Part shown: positions 1 through 8,597 of the stretch, in pieces | Numbering within the stretch: the first letter of the stretch is position 1 | Layout: the number at the start of each line of letters is the position of its first letter | From: JBJTUH01 sp044346175 | GTDB lineage: Bacteria; Cyanobacteriota; Vampirovibrionia; Vampirovibrionales; JAJTHC01 | NCBI GenBank assembly: GCA_044346175.1 | Contig: JBIIZQ010000010.1 | Location: 9,749-73,748, forward strand | Direction: 5' to 3' | Length of the DNA stretch: 64,000 nucleotides | Notes under the pieces: generated by a model | Database searches by the model: none | Seen by the model: the letters and a program-made list of their open reading frames with translations, nothing else | What the model was told of the DNA's origin: nothing | Made by a program: the position numbers and the translations under genes

Positions 1-1004
1 TTTAAAACCTCTTTTTGAAGCATGTCTGCTTTAAGTGCCTCTAAAATAGGTGCGGCGTGTGTTTCAAGATAGGTTTGAAATTCGCCACTACGACGCTCCC
101 CACGACGGAATCCCCAATGCCCTGTGTAGAGTGTACGTGCATTCACAAAAGGATAAATCGCTTGAAGGTCAATTTCTTTGACGGTCTTAAAGCCCCAAAA
201 AGGTGGCGTTGGACGCTCATTGGAGGGCAATGCACGTACCGCTGTATTGCGTTGCGTATAACACTCGGGCGGTGCATCGCCTTGGAGGTCTTCGGGTGAT
301 TGGGCATACACCAGAATGTCTGTATCGGGTGCTGGGGGGCATTGCGGTCTGCCGACCGTATGCCATGAGCTTTGAAGCCCCAGCCCTTCTTGGCTCTGTA
401 GATAGGTTATCCATTGCAGTGTGCCGAGGGCATGAGGTGCGAACATGACAGGGGCATTAGGGTACTCACTTTGAATGAATCGATGTGTTTTATCGGCATT
501 CATGCCACAGCTTGCGATAATCAATGGGGTTGTGCATCCTGCCCTTTGTAAACATTGGGCAAGTTCGCGCATCCGATTTGCCCCTTCATACAGTAAACCC
601 GACACCACGACAGCCGTATAGGGTTTCTGTGTCAATGCTTCTTGGATGGTGTTAGGTGCCACATCGGTGCCAAGGTCTTCAAAGGGTCGTCCGAAGGCGG
701 TCATGAAAATTTGTGCCAAGTGCTTCCCCACCTCATGGACATCGCCTTCCACAGTTGCAAATAGTACGGGGGGTAAAGTGTCTTGTAAGGGGACATGTGG
801 TATACACATTAAATGACCCAGTAGGGCATAGAGTGGTAAGGTGTTGTCTTTAAATGCTTGAAAAGCCTCACTTAATGCTGTAGGTGTTCCTTCAAGTGCG
901 AGTGTTTCGGGAAGCTCAAGGGGGAGTGTGATGGTGGGAAGGGCTGAGGCGGTTGTCATTGGGCTGGTTGATGGGGTAGGGGTGGGTGTGTGGCTATCAT
1001 TCAT
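1..1004 (-). CDS. MetH-type cobalamin-binding/activation-domain protein, partial
   Basis: This reading frame runs off the left edge, so the C-terminus is missing. Translation from the ATG at 1004 gives a low-complexity N-terminus (Thr/Pro/Ser), a short helical cap-like part, and then a B12-binding module with the cobalt-ligand motif DVHEVGK (His about residue 90). A second B12-binding stretch and the signature of the methionine synthase activation domain follow (PPFWGFKTVKEIDL about residue 265, then GHWGFRRG). Full MetH has homocysteine and pterin domains ahead of these; they are absent here. It is probably the C-terminal half of a split methionine synthase, binding cobalamin and undergoing SAM-dependent reactivation. 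ATG 959 is an alternative start. Family assignment is firm; the in vivo partner is inferred. Confidence 0.8.
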   Translation of the reverse strand, partial: MNDSHTPTPTPSTSPMTTASALPTITLPLELPETLALEGTPTALSEAFQAFKDNTLPLYALLGHLMCIPHVPLQDTLPPVLFATVEGDVHEVGKHLAQIFMTAFGRPFEDLGTDVAPNTIQEALTQKPYTAVVVSGLLYEGANRMRELAQCLQRAGCTTPLIIASCGMNADKTHRFIQSEYPNAPVMFAPHALGTLQWITYLQSQEGLGLQSSWHTVGRPQCPPAPDTDILVYAQSPEDLQGDAPPECYTQRNTAVRALPSNERPTPPFWGFKTVKEIDLQAIYPFVNARTLYTGHWGFRRGERRSGEFQTYLETHAAPILEALKADMLQKEVL

Positions 1005-1156
1005 ACATAAAAGGCTTGTTCATTATAAGCGTGCTTAGGGGTTCTTGTACAGGGTGTCCATCATACATAAACACTTACGATGCGTGCATACATGACTTTA
1101 CAATGTGACATAAAACAAGCGCAACATAAGCTTGATATGGTATAAAACATACAGTT

Positions 1157-1870
1157 ATGAATCTTCCTCGCCCCCTACCACGCCCCTTCTATGCAAGCCC
1201 TACCCTGAAACCCCTGAGCCAGAAGCTCAAACGTCATATGGGTTTAGTCATTCATCCTGCACATGTGGGTAAGCTCGGTGAAAAAGCCCCTAGCGTGATT
1301 CATGCCGTATTGCCTAAACTTACGGCACTAGCCATACTATTTACGCCTCTTGATGGTCTGTTTAAGTTGCCCAGTATCCTTGCTGGTGCTTTGTTTTATT
1401 ACAAGTTTCGCCCTGGGCTTGTGCCTGAGCAGCTGGGGCTTTTAAAGCAAGGTACGCATCAGCTTATGTCACTTTGTAATTTTACACTGACCCCCTTCTT
1501 GGCACTCGGTACTTTGGCCTTAAGTCGAACTCGTTGGGCTGCACGTATGTTGGCAAAACCTCTACAGTATCTTGAATGGCGTGGTGCGAAGCATTACATC
1601 CGTACGGGAGAAAAACCTTGGGGATTTTTTCCGACAACATCCGTATTACGCTATCGTGCTATTACGCAACATAGCCCTGCCGTAGGTGGGGTTGCAGGAG
1701 GCATGGTAGGCTTCCAACTTGGTAAGCCTTGGGCGAATCGTGTGACCTCCTTGACTGAGCGTATGACCCGCCACGCGCTAACAACCACAACGGGAGGTGT
1801 GAGTGGCTACGCATTAGGCTATTGGGTGAAGCATACCATGCTAACCCAACTTAAAAAGCTTAAGTTTTAG
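1157..1870 (+). CDS. hypothetical membrane-associated protein, 237 aa
   Basis: I do not recognise this protein. It is basic, with hydrophobic stretches at about residues 45-80 and 105-125, and a glycine-rich hydrophobic stretch near 175-190 (GGVAGGMVGF) repeated loosely near 213-222 (GGVSGYALGY). That pattern suggests membrane association without a cleavable signal peptide. It is transcribed away from the MetH-like gene, and the region between them (1005-1156) could hold divergent promoters. A role cannot be given. Confidence 0.6.
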   Translation: MNLPRPLPRPFYASPTLKPLSQKLKRHMGLVIHPAHVGKLGEKAPSVIHAVLPKLTALAILFTPLDGLFKLPSILAGALFYYKFRPGLVPEQLGLLKQGTHQLMSLCNFTLTPFLALGTLALSRTRWAARMLAKPLQYLEWRGAKHYIRTGEKPWGFFPTTSVLRYRAITQHSPAVGGVAGGMVGFQLGKPWANRVTSLTERMTRHALTTTTGGVSGYALGYWVKHTMLTQLKKLKF

Positions 1871-2235
1871 TTTAAGGGAAACCCCCGCCTGTACATCCTA
1901 GGCTGTACACCAGAGATAAATACCTCCCCTCGTCATACCCGCCCTAGCTATCCTGTGTAAGTAGGAACGACGTAAATCATACCCGTCGTGGTCGTGTTGT
2001 TGGTAGGGGCTTCTGGTAAGCGGTGTGTGCTTCCTTTCTACCTTCTTGCTACCTACGCTAAGTTAAATAGGGGATGGAAATCAAAAAAGGTGTTGACAGA
2101 CCCTTTTGTTTGAAATAAAAATAATAACATCAAAGGAACACACACCGCCTAAATCCTTTTAGTGGTTGTATTCTAGGTTAAAATAATGTGTGTGCCACTT
2201 TGTAACAATCTATCTTTTTTAACCAGTTATCATAC
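1871..2235. other. intergenic region upstream of tRNA-Gln
   Basis: No gene is seen in these 365 bases. They contain a TTGACA hexamer (2093-2098) followed 17 bases later by an AT-rich TAAAAA. A 10-base inverted pair, GCGGTGTGTG at 2020-2029 and CACACACCGC at 2139-2148, brackets this possible promoter. Confidence 0.5.
2093..2121 (+). promoter_or_regulatory. candidate sigma-70 promoter
   Basis: TTGACA at 2093-2098 matches the -35 consensus exactly; the -10 candidate TAAAAA at 2116-2121 is poor but correctly spaced. It would read toward the tRNA about 115 bases downstream. Confidence 0.35.
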
Positions 2236-2307
2236 TGGGGTGTAGCCAAGCGGTAAGGCAGCGGGTTTTGGTCCCGCCATTCAGAGGTTCGAATCCTTTC
2301 ACCCCAG
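2236..2307 (+). tRNA. tRNA-Gln (anticodon UUG)
   Basis: The acceptor strands TGGGGTG (2236-2242) and CACCCCA (2300-2306) pair fully. The anticodon stem GCGGG/CCCGC encloses the loop TTTTGGT, giving anticodon TTG for glutamine. The T-arm has GGTTCGAATCC. CCA is not encoded. A T-run follows directly (2308-2313), consistent with rapid termination. Confidence 0.95.
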
Positions 2308-2339
2308 TTTTTTAATGCTCATTTTAGTGCATCGCCCTT

Positions 2340-2624
2340 ATGACGCTCCCTAAGCCCCAAACACGCTTAACAGAACCCGCCACGGTCACCCTTGATGAAG
2401 GCTATTACTCGTGGTGTAGTTGTGGCTATAGTAAAGATGAACCCTTCTGTGATGGTAAACATATTGGCAAGGGGTTTTGTCCCGTGACTTTAAAAGTCAC
2501 CAAGGAACAAGAAACCCTTACTTTGTGCCAGTGTAAGCTCACACAGAATCCTCCCTACTGTGACGGGTCTCATCGTAATATTCAAAAAGTACCTACTGAC
2601 GCATCCGATGCCTCACGTGCTTAA
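2340..2624 (+). CDS. double CDGSH-type iron-sulfur protein
   Basis: This is a 94-residue protein with two CDGSH-type zinc-finger motifs, each with the C-x-C...C...H ligand set: CSCGYSKDEPFCDGKH (about residues 26-41) and CQCKLTQNPPYCDGSH (about 63-78). Each is expected to bind one 2Fe-2S cluster through three Cys and one His. The tandem arrangement resembles the CISD3/MiNT class rather than the single-motif mitoNEET class. The function in bacteria is probably electron transfer or redox sensing, which is inferred. Its 3' end overlaps the start of the racemase gene by 17 bases, which suggests co-transcription. Confidence 0.9.
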   Translation: MTLPKPQTRLTEPATVTLDEGYYSWCSCGYSKDEPFCDGKHIGKGFCPVTLKVTKEQETLTLCQCKLTQNPPYCDGSHRNIQKVPTDASDASRA

Positions 2625-3939
2625 GCCAAACCCTTTTGATGCAAACCTATGCCTGAGAGATGCCTACCTCGATGTTAACTTACAGGCACTTCAGTATAAT
2701 GCCACTAAGCTGAAAGAAGCTCTGCCTTTTCCCGCAAAGCTGATGCCTGTTGTCAAGGCAAATGCTTATGGGCATGATGCACGGGCCGTTACGCAAAGTC
2801 TTTGGCAGTTGTGGGGGGAGGCTCATATTGCAAGGTTTGCGGTAGCAACTTTGCCTGAAGCTCTTGCACTACAAGCCCAACTGGGTACTGACTTACCTGT
2901 CCTTATGATGAACATGCCCCCATTGAGGCTTTTTCAAACCTCTGTTGAGACCCTCCCTTTTCTGTCATGGTGTCATCATAACCTTGCTTTAACGGTGTTT
3001 CGTTTGGAGCATCTTCAGGCTTTAGAGGCTTTTAGTCAGGCTTGTACACACCATGCCGTACCGTTTACGCCATGGCGGGTGCATGTCAAGGTGGATACGG
3101 GCATGCACCGCATTGGTGTGCCTTGGGATAATGCGATAGCTTTTCTTCGTGAAGTGTACCGACTCCATCAAGCTGGGGTTTTGGTGTGGGAGGGGCTTTA
3201 TACTCACTTTGCCATGGGAGGACACACGCCACAACGCTGGCAGCAGTTATCTAGGTTTGGCGAGGTATTACAAGCACTCACGGCATGTCATATCCCTCTT
3301 CCTCCCATGATTCACGCCAGTAACACGGATAGTTGGGTGGCTTTACAACACGACTATCAAACCCTCAAGACAAACCCTCTTCACGCTGATGCTGATAAAG
3401 TTCATCAGGTTCTCCAGCATTTGAACGTCTATCGGGTGGGGATTGCCCTCTATGGGTATGAAGATGAAGGGGCTTTGGAGGCACTCGGCTTGCGTCCTGT
3501 GATGGGGCTTTACGCACGTTTGAACCACGTCCAGTGCCTTGCAGTAGGAGAGGGCGTAAGTTACGATTATCATTTTAAAGCCGAATCGCCTACTTGGATT
3601 GGTACCCTGCCCCTGGGGTATGCCGATGGGGTGCATCGGCAGTTATCAGGGGGGATGCAAGTTAAAATCAACGGTGTGTTTTGTCCTCAAATTGGTACCA
3701 TTACCATGGACCAGCTTATGATTGACCTCACCCCTCTGCTTGATGCTTATCCTGATACCTCCCCCTCGGACTACCTTGGTGCCTTGGTATGCCTTATCGA
3801 TAATACTTTCCCCGTTGATACCCTAGCAAGCTGCTTTCCTCAGCCTTCCTTGGCTCAGTGGGCAAAAGTGGTACATTCCATTCCCTATGAACTCATGTGC
3901 AGTTTGAATGCCCGTTTGGAGAAGGTTTTTTCGGAATAA
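2608..3939 (+). CDS. alr: alanine racemase
   Basis: PLP enzyme interconverting L- and D-alanine for peptidoglycan. The PLP lysine lies in PVVKANAYGHD (K50), the substrate-side arginine in HVKVDTGMHRIGV, and the second catalytic base is the Tyr of GVSYDYHF (about 319). The C-terminal beta domain shows GTLPLGYADGVHRQL and TITMDQLMIDLT. At 443 residues it is somewhat longer than the usual 360-390, with an insertion in the barrel around the NTDSWVALQ segment. I chose ATG 2608 because the protein aligns from there; the frame stays open upstream inside the CDGSH gene. MurF, which consumes D-Ala-D-Ala, lies 8 kb downstream. Confidence 0.95.
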   Translation: MPHVLKPNPFDANLCLRDAYLDVNLQALQYNATKLKEALPFPAKLMPVVKANAYGHDARAVTQSLWQLWGEAHIARFAVATLPEALALQAQLGTDLPVLMMNMPPLRLFQTSVETLPFLSWCHHNLALTVFRLEHLQALEAFSQACTHHAVPFTPWRVHVKVDTGMHRIGVPWDNAIAFLREVYRLHQAGVLVWEGLYTHFAMGGHTPQRWQQLSRFGEVLQALTACHIPLPPMIHASNTDSWVALQHDYQTLKTNPLHADADKVHQVLQHLNVYRVGIALYGYEDEGALEALGLRPVMGLYARLNHVQCLAVGEGVSYDYHFKAESPTWIGTLPLGYADGVHRQLSGGMQVKINGVFCPQIGTITMDQLMIDLTPLLDAYPDTSPSDYLGALVCLIDNTFPVDTLASCFPQPSLAQWAKVVHSIPYELMCSLNARLEKVFSE

Positions 3940-4077
3940 TTGACGTTGTTCCTACGCTGGTGCAGGTTGGAATCTTCGGAATGACGATATGGCATGTTTC
4001 GCCTATGATGACATTATTATAAGTTTAATCAGTATGCTTTTCGAGTTATTTCAAAATAGAAAAGAGGCACCCCTACC

Positions 4078-4986
4078 ATGATGAGTTCCATGACGACCGC
4101 ACCCATGATAACACCGCTGAGTACGACCCAAAAAAAACTTGACGGTAAAGCCACCTCCGCTCTCATACAAGCACAATTGCAAGAAGAAATTACCCACTTA
4201 AAAGCTCGTACAGGCAAAACCCCTGGGTTACGTGTGATTCTTGTAGGGAACGACCCCGCAAGCCAAGTGTATGTAAAAAAGAAAGCCGAAATGTCACAGG
4301 CACTAGGCATTGATGGGGCTTTGATTACCCTGCCTGAAGAGACCACCCAAGAAGCACTCCTTGCACAGCTACACACCTTGAACCATGACCCTAACGTGCA
4401 TGGTATTTTGGTACAATTACCCCTCCCCAAGGCTATTGATACGCTTGCCATTTTACATGCCATTGCCCCTGAAAAAGATGTCGATGGTTTTCATCCCGTG
4501 AATATGGGACGACTCATGGCGGGCAATTATCCTCCAGCATTGCCCTGTACCCCCGCTGGGATGATGGCGATATTGGATACTTATGGTATTTCTCTTGCAG
4601 GTAAGCATGCCGTTGTGATTGGACGCAGTACCATTGTGGGCAAGCCGATTGCTCACTTATTATTGGGGCAACACTGTACAGTGACCATGGCACATAGTCG
4701 TACCAAAGACCTTGCAGCACTTACACGTCAAGCAGATATTGTGGTTGCCGCTGTGGGCGTGCCTGAACTGGTGACTGCTGAGATGTTAAAAGAGGGGGCG
4801 ATTGTATTGGATGTTGGTATTAACCGCTTATCCACGGGTAAGCTCGTAGGGGACGTGGCAAACACCCCCGAAGTATGGGACAAAGTGGCTGGCTTGACCC
4901 CCGTACCTGGTGGTGTGGGTCCTATGACCATTGCCATGCTCATGCAAAATACGGTATCCTTGTTTAAAGCGTCTTTAGGCTTGTAA
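4078..4986 (+). CDS. folD: bifunctional methylene-THF dehydrogenase/methenyl-THF cyclohydrolase FolD
   Basis: Cytosolic one-carbon enzyme converting 5,10-methylene-THF to 10-formyl-THF with NADP. The diagnostic segments are VGNDPASQVYVKKKA (catalytic lysine of the YxxxK motif), VQLPLPKAID, EKDVDGFHPVNMGRL, the Rossmann segment GRSTIVGKPIAHLLL and the C-terminal PVPGGVGPMTIAMLMQNT. Length 302 is normal apart from a Met/Ser/Thr-rich N-terminal extension of about 18 residues before the family start. AAAAGAGG lies about 12 bases before the tandem ATG at 4078/4081. Confidence 0.96.
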   Translation: MMSSMTTAPMITPLSTTQKKLDGKATSALIQAQLQEEITHLKARTGKTPGLRVILVGNDPASQVYVKKKAEMSQALGIDGALITLPEETTQEALLAQLHTLNHDPNVHGILVQLPLPKAIDTLAILHAIAPEKDVDGFHPVNMGRLMAGNYPPALPCTPAGMMAILDTYGISLAGKHAVVIGRSTIVGKPIAHLLLGQHCTVTMAHSRTKDLAALTRQADIVVAAVGVPELVTAEMLKEGAIVLDVGINRLSTGKLVGDVANTPEVWDKVAGLTPVPGGVGPMTIAMLMQNTVSLFKASLGL

Positions 4987-5034
4987 TCGTTTTGTCGTTA
5001 GCCATTCTCCTTAATTTTGAAGCTTTTGCCTCCT

Positions 5035-5517
5035 ATGACCTCTTCCTCAACGGCCGCTACTTCCAGCCTTGTGACGGCACCTCTCGCACGCCCTCATAGC
5101 CCTTATACCCAAGAGGTGCTTAACCTTTGTGCTTGGCAATGTAAACCCGATGGTACTTTGTGCTTGCAACATGGCACGGTTCGACATCCTGAAACGCAAG
5201 TACCGCAATTGGTTTTTGGGCAAGATGCTTGTACTTGGTTTGACCTCACACCTGATGAAATGACCCATGTCATACGGATTCGCTTTACTGCGAAGGGGGT
5301 ACCGTTCCCTAATCGTGAAGATGTGTCCTCAGAGGCTGATAAACTCCAAATCCGTTTTCACCCTGATACCCCTCCTGCCTTGATGCAGGCAGTTGCAGAC
5401 AAAGCTCGTCAAGTACTCACCAACGCAGGGTATCCTCACACACAGTACCAAGCTCATGATGTATCGAATTGTTGCGGGTTTGGATGTTATGGTTGTGTAC
5501 GTTATCAGAATCAGTAA
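5035..5517 (+). CDS. hypothetical protein with C-terminal cysteine cluster
   Basis: Unrecognised protein of 160 residues from ATG 5035 (an in-frame TTG at 5017 is also possible). It has a Ser/Thr/Ala-rich N-terminus, a central acidic part (DLTPDEMTHVIRIRF) and a striking end, SNCCGFGCYGC, in which four cysteines fall within about ten residues. That cluster could bind a metal or form disulfides. No signal peptide is visible. It follows folD by 48 bases in the same direction and may be co-transcribed. Confidence 0.6.
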   Translation: MTSSSTAATSSLVTAPLARPHSPYTQEVLNLCAWQCKPDGTLCLQHGTVRHPETQVPQLVFGQDACTWFDLTPDEMTHVIRIRFTAKGVPFPNREDVSSEADKLQIRFHPDTPPALMQAVADKARQVLTNAGYPHTQYQAHDVSNCCGFGCYGCVRYQNQ

Positions 5518-5749
5518 TCATAAAAAAGAGACGTTCTTTGAACCCCAAATAGCACCATAACTTTACACACAAGCGTTAACGTACTGCCAAGCGTTAAAAT
5601 AGTGCTATCAATGCCAACAAGCAGAAAAGCCTAGAGTGAACCCATTCGTCTATTGGCTTTTCTAAAAACATGGCATGTTTTCAAGCGTTTATTTCCAAGA
5701 GATAGTATATTGCACACACTTTGGATTTTATCATGATTAAGTTTATAAA
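5518..5749. other. intergenic region with two inverted repeats
   Basis: Contains the inverted pair ATAGCAC/GTGCTAT spanning about 5548-5608 and the hairpin AGAAAAGCC (5623-5631)/GGCTTTTCT (5655-5663). No U-tract strong enough to call an intrinsic terminator follows either one. Confidence 0.4.
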
Positions 5750-6925
5750 ATGATGATTCATATTCACCCTCAGCCTCTTCAATTTTTCAGGCATTGTTTC
5801 AGGCATTCATGGCAACCTAAAGAGGCATCTTCTGAAGTGCAGTATCCGTCTGTAGAAAAGCAAGAAAAGCCTCATCATAAGCTCTTTCAAGATAGTTTCA
5901 TTGGCGTTATCAAACCGCTTGCCATACGTCAAAGCGATAGGGATGAGGCTTTTTTACGTGACCTCGAACGTCGGAAAAAAGAGGAACACGACAATCATAT
6001 CCGTCGAAAGAAATATGAGAATGAGCTTATGATGGATAAACTTAGGTTGTATTCGCCTCATCAAAAAGAAAAAATGTTACGCCATCAAACGCTTGAAGTA
6101 CTCAAAACTAGCGTTGAGGAAGAAGCTTTAAATAAGCGTTTGGCAGCAGAAAAGGCTTTAGAAAAAGCCACCTTCAAAAAGCAAATCAAAGCACTAAAAG
6201 CCACGATTGATAAAACTTCTATCGAGGAAGCCATGCCAACCTACTGTGCAGACTCTAACTTTGATTTTGGTTTTGAGGATGAGACTAATGAGGAAGCACC
6301 TACTTCTATGGTTTCTCTTCACCCTACAATAGAAGTACACGAGGCTCAGCCCCTCTCTCCTTATGCTCGCTACAAGGCTGAAATAGAGGTATTGAAGCAA
6401 GAACTAGCAGCAAGAAAAAAATATCAGCAGGAAAGACTATTGAGGCTCAATGCCCCTACGCCTTTTATTTCTGCTTTTGGGAATCGGACTGCTGAGATAC
6501 TCGTCTATCAAGAATACTTGGAAGCACTAGAGGAAGAGATAAATAGAAAATCAAATTTACTAAAACTACTTGCCCAAGACCCCTTATGGCATCGTATTCC
6601 CAAGGCACCTAACGTAGAAGATGGTGCAAAACATGACGCTAGAATTGAATCCCTCAAAGCACAATTACCTGAGGCGAAACGTCGTATTGAAGAGGCTGAA
6701 CATCGACTCCAGCAATATCTTCAGGAAGAACATCCAGACAAAACGCTATACCCTGAAAAATATGAAAAAAGACAAATGGCATTTCAGTATAAAGCTGCTG
6801 AGGCTTGGATTGCATACCAAAAATGCTTAAATGACTTACGAGATACCGTACGGGATAAAGAGGTTGATGAGGAAGCTGCTATCATAAGACGTGGTGTTGC
6901 CAAACCAGCCACTACCCTATCATAA
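5750..6925 (+). CDS. hypothetical coiled-coil protein, 391 aa
   Basis: Unrecognised. Composition is rich in Glu, Lys, Arg and Gln, with long amphipathic helices predicted at about residues 64-165, 205-270 and 285-330. A short acidic Phe-rich insert (SNFDFGFEDETNEE) sits near residue 169. There is no signal peptide or membrane segment. This looks like an elongated cytoplasmic or secreted helical protein. It starts with tandem ATGs. Confidence 0.65.
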   Translation: MMIHIHPQPLQFFRHCFRHSWQPKEASSEVQYPSVEKQEKPHHKLFQDSFIGVIKPLAIRQSDRDEAFLRDLERRKKEEHDNHIRRKKYENELMMDKLRLYSPHQKEKMLRHQTLEVLKTSVEEEALNKRLAAEKALEKATFKKQIKALKATIDKTSIEEAMPTYCADSNFDFGFEDETNEEAPTSMVSLHPTIEVHEAQPLSPYARYKAEIEVLKQELAARKKYQQERLLRLNAPTPFISAFGNRTAEILVYQEYLEALEEEINRKSNLLKLLAQDPLWHRIPKAPNVEDGAKHDARIESLKAQLPEAKRRIEEAEHRLQQYLQEEHPDKTLYPEKYEKRQMAFQYKAAEAWIAYQKCLNDLRDTVRDKEVDEEAAIIRRGVAKPATTLS

Positions 6926-7052
6926 GCCCTTCTTATCATAGGGATGACTTGTGGGAAATCCATGATAGGATAGCATGGGAATCTCAAACATAGAGCTTTT
7001 AGCTTTTGGGTGGTACTACTTTTTTTAAATAGAATCTTTGGAGTAAAAACGG

Positions 7053-7595
7053 ATGAATTCCTTTATAGCATTCCCTACTTTTCCCTTTTTTAAACCACAG
7101 GCGCCCTCTTCTTCACGGCATCACAACCATCAACAGCATGCCCATGCCAAGGTTGTCCATCAAAACCCATCATCACACCTGACCTCTCTTGGCGACCACT
7201 TTACTCGTAAACATGCGGTACTCGCCACCCAAGAAAAACCCCAAGAAAAAGCCACGGGCGTGAAATCAGCAGAACCTATACAAGTGAGCGTTACAAAAGA
7301 CGAACAAATCTCTCAAGGGGTAAAGATTGTAAAAGCCCTCGGCAGTCATCCTGAGTCCGAAGTAACCCTTGCCACGCAGGAACCCCCCAAAGGTTCTTCT
7401 GAGAATAGAGCTTCCGTCCATCGGGAATACAACCCCCAAAAAAACGAAACCACCGTTTCGATTCAAGGGGAAAGACCACCTGTGGGTTCTCAAGCAGAAC
7501 AAGACCTTGCCACTACGATTGCAAAAACCCTAATGGCAGAAGCCTCGCAAGGGCGTGACGTTCTGTTTGACCCTGATGCCTCCAGTAAGCAATAA
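7053..7595 (+). CDS. hypothetical low-complexity protein, 180 aa
   Basis: Unrecognised. The N-terminus is Phe/Pro-rich (FPTFPFFKP), then His-rich (SSRHHNHQQHAHAK). The rest is rich in Glu, Lys, Gln, Ser and Thr without clear helices and looks intrinsically disordered. GGAG lies about 10 bases before the ATG. It is in the same direction as the coiled-coil gene 127 bases upstream. Confidence 0.5.
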   Translation: MNSFIAFPTFPFFKPQAPSSSRHHNHQQHAHAKVVHQNPSSHLTSLGDHFTRKHAVLATQEKPQEKATGVKSAEPIQVSVTKDEQISQGVKIVKALGSHPESEVTLATQEPPKGSSENRASVHREYNPQKNETTVSIQGERPPVGSQAEQDLATTIAKTLMAEASQGRDVLFDPDASSKQ

Positions 7596-7804
7596 CCCGA
7601 ACGCAACATAGCTCCTCTGGATGTTTTAATTATAGTAGTGCTTTTGTGCGTGGTGTAACCTACTCGGATACACTGACAAAAGGTATTTCTCTCTTTATTG
7701 CATCTTCAAAAATAGCCCTTTAGGGGCTGTGAGCCTATTGGTAATAAGACGGCTTTTTTTCTTTTCCTTACTTGGTATAAAGCCAGTACTCGGAGCTTTG
7801 CGAC

Positions 7805-8380
7805 ATGATGACACCCTCCTCTCCCCTCTCTTCTTCTTCGTTGAACCGTTTGCCATACCTGTGCCGTTTACTGACCTTTGGGATGCTTGTAATGACCCTG
7901 ATGTTGGTATGGGTGAGTGTTTCTTTTGCAGAAGATGCCACTCAAGACAGTGCCTTTTTGATTTTGCCTTCAGGCGTGGTTGCAAGCCAAACGATGACAC
8001 AAACGCCCGCAGCGGTCGTAACACAGTATGTGCAAAATCAGCTTGCCCTGCATGGTCTTACACCTGAAGCCTATCTTTCGTTAGATGCTTCACTACAACG
8101 CCAAGTGATGACCCCAGGGCGGAGTATGGTGCTGAGTCGTGAACAAACGCGTCAAATTGTACCCAAGAGAATTGCGTTACCAACACAAGTGATGCAAAGT
8201 TTAGTATTAGGGAGTCAAGTCGATACGCAGACGATTGGACGTTTTGGTGTGGGAATCCCCACCATGCACGCCATTAAAACCAGCCAAGGCATGACACTAA
8301 CCCCCATTCTTTTTGGGAACACCCTTGTGATGATTAACCATGAGGGTCGTATCATGGGTGTAACCCACGGCATGTTCTAA
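7805..8380 (+). CDS. secreted hypothetical protein
   Basis: 191 residues with a classical Sec signal peptide: a Ser-rich n-region, a long hydrophobic core (about residues 22-40) and a probable cleavage after VSFA (SFA-ED). The mature part has no recognised domain; it alternates polar and beta-prone segments and ends in ILFGNTLVMINHEGRIMGV. The pattern VVTQYVQNQLALHGLTPEAYL suggests a helical subdomain. Probably exported to the periplasm or beyond. Confidence 0.65.
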   Translation: MMTPSSPLSSSSLNRLPYLCRLLTFGMLVMTLMLVWVSVSFAEDATQDSAFLILPSGVVASQTMTQTPAAVVTQYVQNQLALHGLTPEAYLSLDASLQRQVMTPGRSMVLSREQTRQIVPKRIALPTQVMQSLVLGSQVDTQTIGRFGVGIPTMHAIKTSQGMTLTPILFGNTLVMINHEGRIMGVTHGMF

Positions 8381-8477
8381 CAGTGCAGCTATTGGCTATT
8401 AGCACCTCGTCATACTGCACGAATTGACAGAGGCTTCTTTAAGTTTGTCATGTCATACCATGCTTACTTTAAGCACT

Positions 8478-8513
8478 TCAACACGCACCCTCTTACAAGA
8501 GGGTGCGTGTTGA
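8478..8513. terminator. 17-bp inverted repeat between secreted protein and serS
   Basis: TCAACACGCACCCTCTT (8478-8494) is the exact reverse complement of 8497-8513, separated by two bases. It would form a very stable hairpin. No T-run follows on either strand, so it is a non-canonical terminator, a processing site or a binding site. Confidence 0.5.
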
Positions 8514-8597
8514 ACTGTGTTATCCTGTGAGGTATATTAGTGAGATACTTTATGTGCATTTTTATACCGTTTATTTTTAGACCGAGACTCTTTCCCG

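Noticed and set aside
57..448. Short plus-strand frames opposite the MetH-like gene
   Set aside because: They lie antisense to a longer, recognisable B12-binding/activation frame on the minus strand and have no family resemblance.
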